From contig NZ_OZ241975.1 in NCBI RefSeq assembly GCF_965204195.1, positions 2,294,001 to 2,358,000 of the forward strand: a stretch of 64,000 nt of DNA, given 5' to 3'. The stretch is from Poriferisodalis sp965204195. GTDB taxonomy: Bacteria; Actinomycetota; Acidimicrobiia; Acidimicrobiales; Poriferisodalaceae. The position numbers and the translations under genes are program-made. Shown here piece by piece: positions 42,564 through 51,720 of the stretch. Position 1 is the first letter of the stretch; each line of letters starts with the position of its first letter. The notes under the pieces are model-generated. The model saw only the letters and a program-made list of their open reading frames with translations, was not told where the DNA came from and did not search any database.

Positions 42564-43472
42564 TCAACTGGGCAGATCGTCGCGGGTGAGGAACTCGCGG
42601 ATCGCGGCGTTCACCACCGGTGGATCCTCCAAGTGGAGGAAGTGGCCCAGCTCCAGGAACTGGAGGTGCCCGTTCGCGACCTCGTCAGTGACGGTCTCGT
42701 ATTCGTGGGGCTGCTGACCTGGGTCCTTGGCACCCTGCAAGAAGAGCACCGGCATCGTCATCCCGGCGAACAGGCCGTTCATGCGGTCCTCGAGCTCGCG
42801 GTCGAAGCCGGCAGACACGAAGCTGGCCGACATGCCCTCAGGCACGCCCGGCTGGGTGCTCTCCTCGATGATGCGATCGATGTCCTCACGCGCAATCGGC
42901 TTCGCGACCATGGGCAGCCCGTGCGGCAATGGGTCGAGCCCGAATGCCATCCGCTGGATGACCCCCTGAGAGAGCAACTCCGCGCCCATCGGGCTGCGGA
43001 ACAAGTCATGCGGCGGGACGGGCTCGGAATGGGGCCGGTTGCCTGACTGCTGCATGCGGACATAGCGCCGGATGCGCTGCGCCATGCCGGGCACCGAGCA
43101 CAGGTGGTCGGCGATCACCGTCCCCCGATCATGTCCAGTGAGGAAGAACCGATCGAGACCCAGCGCGTCGAACACTGCGGGCAGCTCGGCTGCCTGTGCC
43201 GCGTAGTCGTAGTCGCTGTCGAGACGGGTGTCAGATTGGCCGTGGCCCTTGAGATCGAGTGCGATGGTGAAGAAGTCGTCGGCGAGGCCGGCCACCTGGT
43301 GGTGCCACGCGAAGCACGTCTCAGGGAAGCCGTGCAGGAAGACAATGACTTCGGAGTTCTCCGCATCGCCCGCCGTGATGGCATGCCAGTTCAAGCCAGC
43401 CGCCTCGAAGAATCGATGCCTGATGACATCGCCGTTCCACAGCGTCTCGACTTCGCCGTCATGGTTGCTCAT
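42564..43472 (-). CDS. Alpha/beta hydrolase, epoxide hydrolase/haloacetate dehalogenase type
   Basis: 302 residues. HGFPETCFAWHHQVAGL is the oxyanion motif of this branch, LTGHDRGTVIADHL carries the nucleophilic Asp, and LELGHFLHLEDPPVV the catalytic His. Soluble epoxide hydrolases and fluoroacetate dehalogenases share these motifs. It converges with the HsaA-like gene 21 bp away. The Tyr pair expected in epoxide hydrolase caps is not obvious, so dehalogenase activity remains open. Confidence 0.85.
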   Translation of the reverse strand: MSNHDGEVETLWNGDVIRHRFFEAAGLNWHAITAGDAENSEVIVFLHGFPETCFAWHHQVAGLADDFFTIALDLKGHGQSDTRLDSDYDYAAQAAELPAVFDALGLDRFFLTGHDRGTVIADHLCSVPGMAQRIRRYVRMQQSGNRPHSEPVPPHDLFRSPMGAELLSQGVIQRMAFGLDPLPHGLPMVAKPIAREDIDRIIEESTQPGVPEGMSASFVSAGFDRELEDRMNGLFAGMTMPVLFLQGAKDPGQQPHEYETVTDEVANGHLQFLELGHFLHLEDPPVVNAAIREFLTRDDLPS

Positions 43473-43737
43473 GGTGATTCTCTTCTCTGTGGGTGCGAGT
43501 TCGGCTAGCTGCCGACCGCGATGTCAGTACCATCACAGTCGAAGGCGTCGGCGCCACGACGCACCGCTGCGTGCGCGTGTCTGACCACGATCATCCCATC
43601 GCGAACTACGCGCCTCGCTGAAGCACGTCTGGGCCATCTTGGCCACCGGACGCAGCGGCGGCGGGCGCATTGCGCTTCACTGAGGGGGCCCGCATCGCAC
43701 GACCCGTGCGACTGCCCCGAACCGACAGCGAGGTGCC

Positions 43738-44151
43738 ATGCCTGCAATGCAGCCGACCGCCGACCAGTTCCGCGCCTTCCGCGATGACCCCCACGACGGG
43801 CCCATCGCGCAGGTCAACCTGTTGAAGTTCCGGGTGAAGGCCGGCTACGGGCCTGATGAGCCCGAGCACGCCAACGACGAGTCCGGCGTCGCCGCCTACC
43901 AGCGTTACGTCGATGCCTTCCGGGCTGCGGCCGCCGAGGTCGGCGGGAGCTGCCTGCTCTACGGCCACGCTGAGCGCTACTTCATCGGCCAGGGCGACTG
44001 GGACGCCGTGCTGATCATGCACTTCCCCAACCGGGCTGCGTTCATTCAGACCCTGAACCATGCCAACTACGCCGAGATGCACCGCCACCGCGCAGCCGGA
44101 CTGCTCTGCCAAGACCTGCTGACCACTCGGCCGGCCGTAGCAGCCACCTAA
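43738..44151 (+). CDS. DUF1330-like dimeric alpha/beta-barrel protein
   Basis: 137 residues. DGPIAQVNLLKFRVKAGYG, AYQRYVDAFRAAAAEVGGSCLLYG and VLIMHFPNRAAFIQTLNHANYAEMHRHRAAGL follow the same pattern as the protein at 27666-28088; the closing H-x3-H-RAAGL corresponds to VHRTAGL there. Function unknown. It precedes the DszA-like monooxygenase on the same strand by 47 bp. Confidence 0.8.
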   Translation: MPAMQPTADQFRAFRDDPHDGPIAQVNLLKFRVKAGYGPDEPEHANDESGVAAYQRYVDAFRAAAAEVGGSCLLYGHAERYFIGQGDWDAVLIMHFPNRAAFIQTLNHANYAEMHRHRAAGLLCQDLLTTRPAVAAT

Positions 44152-44198
44152 CGGACGGCGCACCCGCCCACGAACCGCGATTGACAAGCCGGAACGAT

Positions 44199-45548
44199 AT
44201 GCACCTGAGCGCGTTCATCCAGGCATCCCCAAATCATCAGATCAAGGGGATGTGGAAGCACCCTGCCGACGAGACGTCGTGGGGCTACCGGACGCTGAGC
44301 TGGTGGCAGGACCTCGTGCGCACCCTCGAGCGAGGCTACTTCGACGGGATCTTCTTCGCCGACGTGCTGGGCACCTACGACGTGTACGGAGCGAGCCGCG
44401 AGGCTGCCTTGCGCGGCGCGGTCCAGATCCCCGGCATCGACCCCACGCTGCTGATCCCGGCGCTGGCGGCATGCACCGAGCACCTCGGCTTCGCCGTGAC
44501 TTTCTCCACCAGCCACCACGCCCCGTACCACACGGCCCGGCTGTTCTCGACTCTCGACCACCTCACCGGCGGCCGTGTCGGCTGGAACATCGTGACGTCG
44601 TACCTGTCCGATGCCGAACGTCAGGGGCTGGGCAAGATCCTCCCCCACGACACCCGGTACGACCGCGCCGACGAGTACGTCGATGTCTGCGTGAAGCTGT
44701 GGGAGCAGAGCTGGGACGAAGGGGCGATCGTTCGCGATGTCGAGGCCGACACCTTCACCGACCCGGCCAAGGTGCACGAGATCGACCACGCCGGCGAGTG
44801 GTTCACGGTGGAAGGCCCGCACATGGTCGAGCCTTCGCCTCAGCGCACGCCGGTGCTGTACCAGGCGGGGAACTCGGCACGCGGCGTCGAGTTCGCGGCC
44901 AACACCGGCGAGGTCGTGTTCATGTCGGTGCCGGGCAACGACAAGGGCGCCGCCGTCGTGGCGTCGCTGCGCGAGCAGGCGGCAGCGGCCGGCCGCGACC
45001 CCGAGCACATCAAGGCATTACAGGTGGCGCGGGTGGTGGTTGCCGAGACCGACGCAGAGGCCCGGGCCATGCGAGACGCGTGGTCTCGGCTGTTCTCAGT
45101 CGACGGTTACCTGGCCCTGTTCTGCGGGTGGACGGGCATTGACGTGGGCGGCCACCCGCCCGACACGCCGATCGATGACATCGAGGCGAACGCCATCCGC
45201 ACCCAGGTCGAGCGCTGGAAGCTGGAGGACCCCGACAAGGTCTGGACCGTCGGCGATGTCGCCCGGCGGCTGTCGGACACCGCCGGCGGGCTGGGATTCG
45301 TGGGTTCGCCCACCACCGTGGCCGATCAGCTGGAGGAGTTCATGGAGACCACCGGCGTCGACGGGTTCAACGTGACGACGGCACCCGTCCCCTGGGGTTT
45401 CGAGCAGATCGTGGACTATCTCGTGCCCGAGCTCCAACGGCGCGGCCGGTTCCGCACCAGCTACGAGGGCACCACCTTCCGGGAGAACTTCTTCGGCCCC
45501 GGCCAACGACACCTGCACCCCACCTACCCCCGGAGGCAACCCCGATGA
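44199..45548 (+). CDS. NtaA/SnaA/DszA-family FMNH2-dependent monooxygenase
   Basis: 449 residues from ATG 44199 (a TTG at 44181 is also in frame). HLSAFIQASPNHQIKGMWKHP, GYFDGIFFADVLGTYDVYG, TFSTSHHAPYHTARLFSTLDHLTGGRVGWNIVTS and LGKILPHDTRYDRADEYVDV are signature blocks of the nitrilotriacetate/dibenzothiophene-sulfone/alkanesulfonate monooxygenase group. It cleaves C-N or C-S bonds with FMNH2 and oxygen. First of three overlapping genes (ATGA overlap at 45545). Confidence 0.9.
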   Translation: MHLSAFIQASPNHQIKGMWKHPADETSWGYRTLSWWQDLVRTLERGYFDGIFFADVLGTYDVYGASREAALRGAVQIPGIDPTLLIPALAACTEHLGFAVTFSTSHHAPYHTARLFSTLDHLTGGRVGWNIVTSYLSDAERQGLGKILPHDTRYDRADEYVDVCVKLWEQSWDEGAIVRDVEADTFTDPAKVHEIDHAGEWFTVEGPHMVEPSPQRTPVLYQAGNSARGVEFAANTGEVVFMSVPGNDKGAAVVASLREQAAAAGRDPEHIKALQVARVVVAETDAEARAMRDAWSRLFSVDGYLALFCGWTGIDVGGHPPDTPIDDIEANAIRTQVERWKLEDPDKVWTVGDVARRLSDTAGGLGFVGSPTTVADQLEEFMETTGVDGFNVTTAPVPWGFEQIVDYLVPELQRRGRFRTSYEGTTFRENFFGPGQRHLHPTYPRRQPR

Positions 45549-46273
45549 CCGTGGTCGACCATGAAATCGTCGAGATGCCCGATGATCCGAATGTTGGCGC
45601 CATGCCGCCCTACCGCCGCATTGTCGGGTGGGTGCGAGCCGAGGTCGACGGCCTGACGCCAGATCAACTCGATTTCGACGACGCCAGCCCAGACAAGGAG
45701 TGGATGTGGTGGTCGATCCGCCGTCAGGTCTCCCACATCGCATGGGACTCGCTGGTGTTCACCCACCGCAGATGCGCCCACTTGCTCTGGCCCGATGGCG
45801 ACGAGCCCGAACCGGTGGTGTGGAAGCACCACCATCTCGGGCCCGACATGAAGTACGACCGGATGCTCGACGAGGACCTCTACTGGGAGGTCCCCGATCT
45901 CATCGAGAAGATGGAGATCGGCATCGGCTGGCTGGAGCGGGTGGTGAGCGAGAACTCCATCGAGCAGCTCCGCGCCGACACCACCAGCATTCGAGGCACG
46001 CACTTCTGGTCCTATGTCATCACCACCCTCGCTCGGGGAGCGAGCGCCGACCCGGACCGGCCCGGCTACATCCGTTACGACCTCGAAGGGTCGCTGTGGA
46101 TGGTTTTCTACGAGCTGCTCACCCACATCCGCACCATCCAACGGCTCAAGACCCATCAAGGCATCGCCCTCAACGTCGAGTTGCCCCGAGTGGGCTATCT
46201 CCGCCTGCCGGAGTACTGGGGCGACACCGACGCCAACGGACCATCCATGAAACGACTCGAGGTCAACCCATGA
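45545..46273 (+). CDS. DinB-superfamily protein
   Basis: 242 residues. RIVGWVRAEVDGLTPDQLDF, WMWWSIRRQVSHIAWDSLVF and the C-terminal WMVFYELLTHIRTIQRLKTHQGI (His in the third metal helix) indicate the DinB/DUF664 four-helix metalloprotein fold. Its ATG overlaps the stop of the DszA-like gene and its stop overlaps the next ATG. Likely thiol-dependent (mycothiol or bacillithiol-type) chemistry or a metal-binding accessory role; not established. Confidence 0.75.
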   Translation: MTVVDHEIVEMPDDPNVGAMPPYRRIVGWVRAEVDGLTPDQLDFDDASPDKEWMWWSIRRQVSHIAWDSLVFTHRRCAHLLWPDGDEPEPVVWKHHHLGPDMKYDRMLDEDLYWEVPDLIEKMEIGIGWLERVVSENSIEQLRADTTSIRGTHFWSYVITTLARGASADPDRPGYIRYDLEGSLWMVFYELLTHIRTIQRLKTHQGIALNVELPRVGYLRLPEYWGDTDANGPSMKRLEVNP

Positions 46274-46932
46274 CGCCTGCCGCCGAACCGTCGAACGACT
46301 CGGCCCGCGTCCGGGCGCTCGTGGTCGAAGCTGTCGCCAAGGCGGCCGATCTCATCGCCACCCGCGCCACCGCCGAGCGGTGGGACCAGCCGTCCGCGCT
46401 TGAAGGCATGACGGTCGGCGCACTCTCGGCCCACCTTGTACGCGCCGCCGGCGCCACGATCGCCTACCTCGACCGCACCCCGCCCGACCGGCGCCCAGAT
46501 GGCGATCTGCTCACCGCGGTCACCTACTTCCACGCCGCGGTCGACTCCCCCATTCACGACCAGATCAAAGATGTTTCCGCCACCGAATCGGCCATCGGCC
46601 ACGAAGCCACCGTGGCCAAGTGCCGCCAACTGGCCGCCGACCTCGAAACACGACTGGCCGAGGAACCCGATGATCGTCTCGTCGCCGCGCTGGGAGGCCG
46701 ACTGCTCACCCTCGACGACTTCTGCTGCACCAGGCTGATCGAGGTTCTCCTCCATCTCGACGACCTTGCCGCCAGCATCGGCCAACCCCGCCCAGCCACC
46801 GACCCAGAGGGCGCAGCAATCATCATCGACATCTGCATCAACATCGCCCGGGATCGCAACGGCGACTGGGGCGTGCTCTACGCCCTGACCCGAGCCGAAC
46901 GCTCAACAGGAACCGTCTTCCCCGTCTTCTGA
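46270..46932 (+). CDS. Maleylpyruvate isomerase N-terminal-domain (MDMPI) protein
   Basis: 220 residues. ATAERWDQPSALEGMTVGALSAHLVRAAGATIAYLD matches the MDMPI N-domain with its helix His, and CCTRLIEVLLHLDDLAASIG the second metal helix. The C-terminal lobe is short. Third gene of the overlapping unit with the DszA-like monooxygenase and the DinB protein, so it probably processes the same substrate or its product with mycothiol. Confidence 0.8.
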   Translation: MTPAAEPSNDSARVRALVVEAVAKAADLIATRATAERWDQPSALEGMTVGALSAHLVRAAGATIAYLDRTPPDRRPDGDLLTAVTYFHAAVDSPIHDQIKDVSATESAIGHEATVAKCRQLAADLETRLAEEPDDRLVAALGGRLLTLDDFCCTRLIEVLLHLDDLAASIGQPRPATDPEGAAIIIDICINIARDRNGDWGVLYALTRAERSTGTVFPVF

Positions 46933-47067
46933 ACCTCATCCCACAACGCACACGCCACGATCACTCCTGAGTTGCGCGCGTTGCTGACCTAGGGCCACCG
47001 GCAGGGCGGGAACTGGTGTCGACGCTGACCAGGGACTTCGCCCCGAGCGCCGCTCTAGCATTCGGTC

Positions 47068-47838
47068 GTGGATCAGATTTGCGACGATCTCGAAGCCGAG
47101 ACTGAGGCCCTGACCGCCGTCGTCGGCCACCTGAACGAAGAACAGTGGCGTGCACCTACTGTCGCCGAGGGCTGGGACAGCCACGAGACCGTCCTGCACC
47201 TCGGCGCTGCAGATTGGCTCGCACATCTCACGCTGACCGATCCGGCGTCGTTTGCCGTCGCTCAGGGCCGAATGTCGAGCGGTGAGGCATCGCTCAACTC
47301 GATGGTCGGCCCAGAAGTGCGGTCTCTTTTGGGAGCTGATCTGTGGCGGTGGTTCCTCAAGGTGCGTACCGACATGATCGACGCACTGCGCCGGCGGGAT
47401 CCCAAGGATCGCATTGCCTGGGTCGGTCCGGAGATCGGAGCGCGGTCGATGGCGACTGGCCGGCTGGTGGAGACGTGGACGCATTCCCACGATCTGGCCG
47501 ACACTTTCGGCGTCGAGTATCCCCAGACCGACCGGTTGCGCAACATTGCACACATTGGCGTCATCACCCGCGACTTCAGTTACGTCAATCGAGGATTGAC
47601 ACCGCCGGTCGATCCAGTTCGAGTTGAGCTCACCGGCCCAATGGGAGACATCTGGGCCTGGGGACCCGAGGATGCTGCCCACCGGGTATCTGCCACCGCC
47701 TATGAATTCTGCCTGGTCCTGACACGGCGTCGACCGCTGTCAGACTCCGCCGTCCACACACAGGGCCGCCTCGCCACCGAATGGATGGAGATCGCTCAAC
47801 CGTGGATCGAACCGCCGCGGATCAGCGATATGGCCTGA
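47068..47838 (+). CDS. TIGR03084-type maleylpyruvate isomerase family protein
   Basis: 256 residues from GTG. WRAPTVAEGWDSHETVLHLGAADWLAHL and GRLVETWTHSHDLADTFGV provide the two His-containing helices of the mycothiol-dependent isomerase superfamily; VRVELTGPMGDIWAWGPEDAAHRVSATAYEFCLVLTRRR is the C-terminal SCP2-like lobe typical of the TIGR03084 subgroup. It ends 38 bp before the second selenoprotein gene on the same strand. Confidence 0.85.
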   Translation: MDQICDDLEAETEALTAVVGHLNEEQWRAPTVAEGWDSHETVLHLGAADWLAHLTLTDPASFAVAQGRMSSGEASLNSMVGPEVRSLLGADLWRWFLKVRTDMIDALRRRDPKDRIAWVGPEIGARSMATGRLVETWTHSHDLADTFGVEYPQTDRLRNIAHIGVITRDFSYVNRGLTPPVDPVRVELTGPMGDIWAWGPEDAAHRVSATAYEFCLVLTRRRPLSDSAVHTQGRLATEWMEIAQPWIEPPRISDMA

Positions 47839-47876
47839 CGCCAATTCGACTCGAGGAATCCAAGGCACTGCGACGC

Positions 47877-49049
47877 ATGAACGTGAGCGAAGAAACCCCC
47901 ACTGAGCTTCAGGCTGCTGCGGAGGCCGCGCTCGAGTGGATCAACGCAACGCAAGAAGCGCACTTCGAGATCACCGGAGTCATCGACGCCGAAGACACCG
48001 TGGCACGAGCGCAAGCGGGTTCCTTCGAACTGGGCTTGGTGCTGTGCGACGGCGACGTCTGTGCCCGTGAGCAGGTGGTGATCGAACGATCAGCCGAAGG
48101 CTTCCGAGTGTCGGCCGCCGAAGTCGACGATCCGCTGATCCCGCCGCTGCTCGACCCGCCGATCGGGGTACGCGCCGGATGGCTCAACGCCCAACTCGAC
48201 AAGCACAAGTTCGTCGTGTTGGTGTTCTACCGCGGGTTGTGGTGACCTCCATGCCGCCGCGAGTTGCGCGGCTTTGGCAAATCGGGAGTCGTCGAGGAGA
48301 TCCGGGCTGCTGGCGGCGAGATCTTCGCCGTCACCAGTGAGCCCCAGAGTCTCGCGAGCGAAGCACAGGACACATGGGAACTGGAATATCAAGCGGTCGG
48401 CGACCCGCACCACGAGATCCTCGAAGACTGCCGTGAGAATGGCCGGTTCGATCTCTACATCGGCGACACCGGAGTGCTGGAGCGACACTGGTCTTCGCAT
48501 CCGAACGGCATCTTCCAGGCCGGGCTTCTGGCCCTCAACGAGGACCGACGAGTGCTGTACCGGTGGCACTGTCGCCCGACTCACCAGAACCGTGGCGGCG
48601 CCTCCGGTCGAGTCACCGCGTCGCATATGTGGTCTCGGATCCGAGACGGGCTAGCCAGCGACACCGACGCCCCATGGGATACCGATCCCCCACTCGACGC
48701 CCCAGAGGCCTTCTGGCCGTACTTCGTGGCTCAGCTGTTCGCCCATGGATGGTTCATCAAGCCGAAGCGGTTCCCGCTCGGCCGACCCGACGACAAGCCG
48801 TCCGCTCGCATATCCGCGATGAAGCCACGACTCATCGGCTTCGCCGCGGCGTGGGCCATCTGCTTTGTGCTCCTGCCGGCTCGCCGGGTCCTGCTCGCTC
48901 TGGTCGGCTACGCCGTGGCCATCACACCGGCTGTCCGCAGGGTGAACCGCGAGTTCCAGCACGTTCCCGCCGGCCGCATGCCCGAGCCCGGCGGGCGAAG
49001 CCTCGGCACCGAGCCCCTGAAGCCTCACTCTCAACAGCCGAGTCGCTGA
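47877..49049 (+). CDS. Selenocysteine-containing AhpC/TSA-type membrane-anchored redoxin
   Basis: 390 residues read through an in-frame UGA (48243-48245). Before it: KFVVLVFYRGLW; after it: PPCRRELRGFGKSG; the family consensus at this point is YRGLWCPPCRR, so Sec123 replaces the first Cys and C126 is the second. The frame continues for 267 codons. N-terminal domain (1-100) has C57 and C62 (CDGDVC) and no known match. Residues about 110-290 are the redoxin fold (GGEIFAVTSEP, GDPHHEILEDC, DLYIGDTGVLERHW). MKPRLIGFAAAWAICFVLL and VLLALVGYAVAI (about 315-352) are a membrane anchor. Probably a thiol peroxidase or disulfide reductase at the inner face; mycothiol as reductant is conjecture from the neighbouring gene. 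Confidence 0.85.
48246..48278 (+). promoter_or_regulatory. Bacterial SECIS-like hairpin after UGA 48243
   Basis: GCCGCG (48256-48261) pairs perfectly with CGCGGC (48267-48272) around the five-base loop AGTTG; GCC (48253-48255) can pair with GGC (48276-48278) below a small internal loop. The apical loop starts 16 bases after the UGA and has G in its second position, within the rules for SelB-dependent elements. Folded by eye. Confidence 0.65.
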
Positions 49050-49067
49050 GACGAACGGCGGGTCGGG

Positions 49068-50231
49068 TTACTCGAAGGTGCGTCTGGCTGTTTCCCAAGC
49101 GCTGATCTTGTCCCAGTCGTACTCCACTCCGAGTCCCGGGCCGGTGGGTACGGCGACGCATCCGTCGGGACCCACATCGTCGAGGCCCTCGCCGTAACCG
49201 TCTGCGTAGATCGGCGGCTGCAGGCAGTTCTGCGATGTGTCGGGATTGACCAGTCCGAGTTCGTAGAACAGCGTGTTGGGGATGGCGGACATGCAGTGCC
49301 GGTGCATCGGGCCGGCCGTGTGGAGCTGAACATCCATGCCGATGGCGTCGCAGAAGTGGGCCAGCTTCATCGTGCCGGTGATGCCGCCGTCCAGCTCGGG
49401 ATCGATGTGCATGATGTCGGTGCCACGAGCCAGCACGAAGTCGGCCTTCTGCTCGAATCCCCGGATGTGCTCGGCGATGAGCATCGGAGTGCGTACGAAC
49501 TCTCGCAGGCGCTTGTGCGCGGCAGCGCTCGAGGAGGCATCGCGGTAGGGGTCCTCGTACCAGAAGAATCCCAAGTCGTCGCACGCCCGACCGACTTCTA
49601 CGGCATCCATGAATGACACCAAGGACGATGCGGGGTCGTTCATCAGCTTCATCGAGGACCCGACACGATCGCGGACCGCTGTCATGATGCCGATCTCGTT
49701 GCTCACGCTGCCGTCGAAGAAGCCGTGAATCTTGTACGCCGGCAATCCGCGCTCCTGGCATTCCTCGGCGAAGTCTGCGTACTTCTCGATGCTGTCGAGG
49801 CCGCCGGGCGTCTGCTGGCCCGGAGTCGTGCTCGCATATGTCGGCAACCGGTCCCGGTACCCGCCCAGCAACTGGCTGATGGAGGCGCCGTACTTCTTGC
49901 CGGCGAGGTCCCACAGGGCGGTGTCAAGCGCTGCGATGCCGACCTTGTCGAAGTGCCGGAACTGGATTTTGAGGAGTTCGAAGATCCGTTCGCGCTGGGA
50001 TGGGTCCCTGCCGATCAGCAGCGGCGCCATGTCGCAGACCTGCGCCATGGCGTGATCCGTAGCGCCGTAGTGGGGTGCGTAGCTGCCCGTGAGACCGTCG
50101 TCGGTCTCGATCGACACCATGAACTTCGAGACGCTCGTCTCTGCCCCCGGTGAGTGGGTCCAGATCGTGGGCCCAACGTCGCGGAGCTGATACGTGTAGG
50201 CCTGAACGACGATGCGGTTGATCTTGCTCAT
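49068..50231 (-). CDS. Enolase-superfamily (mandelate racemase/muconate lactonising-like) enzyme
   Basis: 387 residues. Metal ligands are visible in MNDPASS (Asp), WYEDPYRD (Glu) and LIAEHIRG (Glu), with HIDPELDGGITG and LHTAGP forming the C-terminal Asp-His dyad side. The catalytic KxK of muconate-lactonising types reads K-I-H (YKIHGF), so the second Lys is His here, which points to a divergent dehydratase or racemase. N-terminal capping domain is complete. It abstracts a proton alpha to a carboxylate; substrate unknown, probably a sugar acid. Its start overlaps the end of the nucleoside phosphorylase gene by four bases. Confidence 0.88.
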   Translation of the reverse strand: MSKINRIVVQAYTYQLRDVGPTIWTHSPGAETSVSKFMVSIETDDGLTGSYAPHYGATDHAMAQVCDMAPLLIGRDPSQRERIFELLKIQFRHFDKVGIAALDTALWDLAGKKYGASISQLLGGYRDRLPTYASTTPGQQTPGGLDSIEKYADFAEECQERGLPAYKIHGFFDGSVSNEIGIMTAVRDRVGSSMKLMNDPASSLVSFMDAVEVGRACDDLGFFWYEDPYRDASSSAAAHKRLREFVRTPMLIAEHIRGFEQKADFVLARGTDIMHIDPELDGGITGTMKLAHFCDAIGMDVQLHTAGPMHRHCMSAIPNTLFYELGLVNPDTSQNCLQPPIYADGYGEGLDDVGPDGCVAVPTGPGLGVEYDWDKISAWETARRTFE

Positions 50232-51022
50232 GGTTCACCTCGGTGAGATTTCTGATGAAGCAGACGGCGGGCGGCCTCGACGACCACGCCGACAGCCCGC
50301 TCCTCGGTGGCAGCGATGCGGGCCTCGTCGACGACGGCCTCGGACTCGGTGCGTTGGGCGATCACCCCGGCGACGCACCCAGCCCGCCAGCCGTTGGCCG
50401 CGCACATCGTGAACAGCGTCGCCGACTCCATCTCGTAGTTGAGCACGCCGATGCGGCGCCACTCGGCCAGGCTGCCCCGCAGCCACCCGACGACATCGCC
50501 GGCCACCGTGTCGTAGCGCTCCTGGCCGGGATAGAAGGTGTCGCTCGAGGCCGTGATCCCCACCTGATGAGGGGCGTCGAGGGCGACCGCAGCATCGACC
50601 AGGGCACGGGTGCACTCGAACGAGGACGCAGCCGGATACTCCAGCGGGGCGAAGTGCCTGCTGGCCCCGTCGAGGCGGACCGCCGCCTGGGTGATGGCCA
50701 GGTCACCGATCCGAAGATCAGGCTGGATGGAACCGGTGGTGCCGACCCGCAGGAACGTCCGCACGCCGAGCTGGGCCAGCTCCTCGACCGCGACCGAGGT
50801 CGACGGCCCGCCGACACCGGTCGAGCAGACCGCCACCGGCTGGCCTTCGATCGACGCCTGATAGGTCGTGAACTCCCGGACAGAGGCCAGGTGCGCCGGC
50901 TCGTCCATCGTCTCGGCGATCCTCGCTACCCGAGCGGGGTCGCCCGGCACGATCGCCAGCGTGGCCCCGCCCAGATCGGCGGCGGACACGCCCAAGTGCA
51001 TCACCCGCTCGTCACCCATCAC
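50228..51022 (-). CDS. Nucleoside phosphorylase (uridine phosphorylase-like)
   Basis: 264 residues. LAIVPGDPARVARIAETMDEP, VCSTGVGGPSTSVAVEELAQLG, FLRVGTTGSIQPDLRIGD and YEMESATLFTMCAANGW are the phosphate- and ribose-binding blocks of the PNP/UDP family, uridine phosphorylase branch. It cleaves a nucleoside with phosphate. Co-transcribed with the enolase-type gene (4-bp overlap), which is not a usual partner for nucleoside salvage. Confidence 0.9.
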   Translation of the reverse strand: MMGDERVMHLGVSAADLGGATLAIVPGDPARVARIAETMDEPAHLASVREFTTYQASIEGQPVAVCSTGVGGPSTSVAVEELAQLGVRTFLRVGTTGSIQPDLRIGDLAITQAAVRLDGASRHFAPLEYPAASSFECTRALVDAAVALDAPHQVGITASSDTFYPGQERYDTVAGDVVGWLRGSLAEWRRIGVLNYEMESATLFTMCAANGWRAGCVAGVIAQRTESEAVVDEARIAATEERAVGVVVEAARRLLHQKSHRGEP

Positions 51023-51114
51023 CCGACCCTATTTCTCAGCCGCGCACGACACCGCCGCTGGGATATCGGAAGCCGATCCCTGCCGAGATGCCCCGCTGTC
51101 GGCGGTCTCTGCCG

Positions 51115-51699
51115 TTAGTCCACTGCGGCTGGTCGGATGGCTGAAGCCGGCCGGAACGCGTCGATGTGCTCAGAGTTGGTCGAGATGTACGGCCCGCCGA
51201 TGAGGTCGACGCAGTACGGGACTGCGGCGAACACTGCGTCGAGGCACTCTGCGATTGCCTTGGGCTGACCCGGCAGGTTGATCACCAGGGCGCCGTCGCA
51301 GATGCCCGCTGTCTGGCGGGACAGGATCGCTGTCGGCACTGCCTTCAGCGAAGCGGTGCGCATCGCCTCGCCGAAGCCGTGCAGCATCTTGGAACAGGCT
51401 GCCTCGGTGGCCTCAGGGGTGACGTCGCGCAGTGCCGGACCGGTGCCGCCGGTGGTGAGGATAAGACAGCATCCCGCTGCCGCCAGCTCCCGGATCGCCT
51501 GGGCCACCTGGTCCTGCTCGTCGGGAACGAGCGCAGCCTGCCCAGACCATTCCGAGGCCATCACACGCTCGAGATAGTCACGAATCGCCGGTCCGCCCCG
51601 GTCTTCGTAATCGCCGCGGCTGGCCCTGTCCGAGACCGTGACGATGCCGATCAGCGCGTGCGTCGAGAGGTTCTGCGTTCCATCGGAGGTGCTGGTCAC
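51115..51699 (-). CDS. Molybdopterin adenylyltransferase (Mog/MoaB family)
   Basis: 194 residues from a GTG at 51699; the frame runs on to 51891 but those residues are not family-like. IGIVTVSDRASRGDYEDRGGP, LTTGGTGPALRDVTPEAT and GALVINLPGQPKAI are the standard MoaB/Mog motifs. It adenylylates molybdopterin before molybdenum insertion, relevant to the CoxL-type molybdoenzyme at 11.8 kb and to any formate dehydrogenase. A palindrome with TGGGAATG arms lies 22 bp upstream. Confidence 0.9.
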   Translation of the reverse strand: MTSTSDGTQNLSTHALIGIVTVSDRASRGDYEDRGGPAIRDYLERVMASEWSGQAALVPDEQDQVAQAIRELAAAGCCLILTTGGTGPALRDVTPEATEAACSKMLHGFGEAMRTASLKAVPTAILSRQTAGICDGALVINLPGQPKAIAECLDAVFAAVPYCVDLIGGPYISTNSEHIDAFRPASAIRPAAVD

Positions 51700-51720
51700 G
51701 CCGAAACGGTACCGCTCGAT

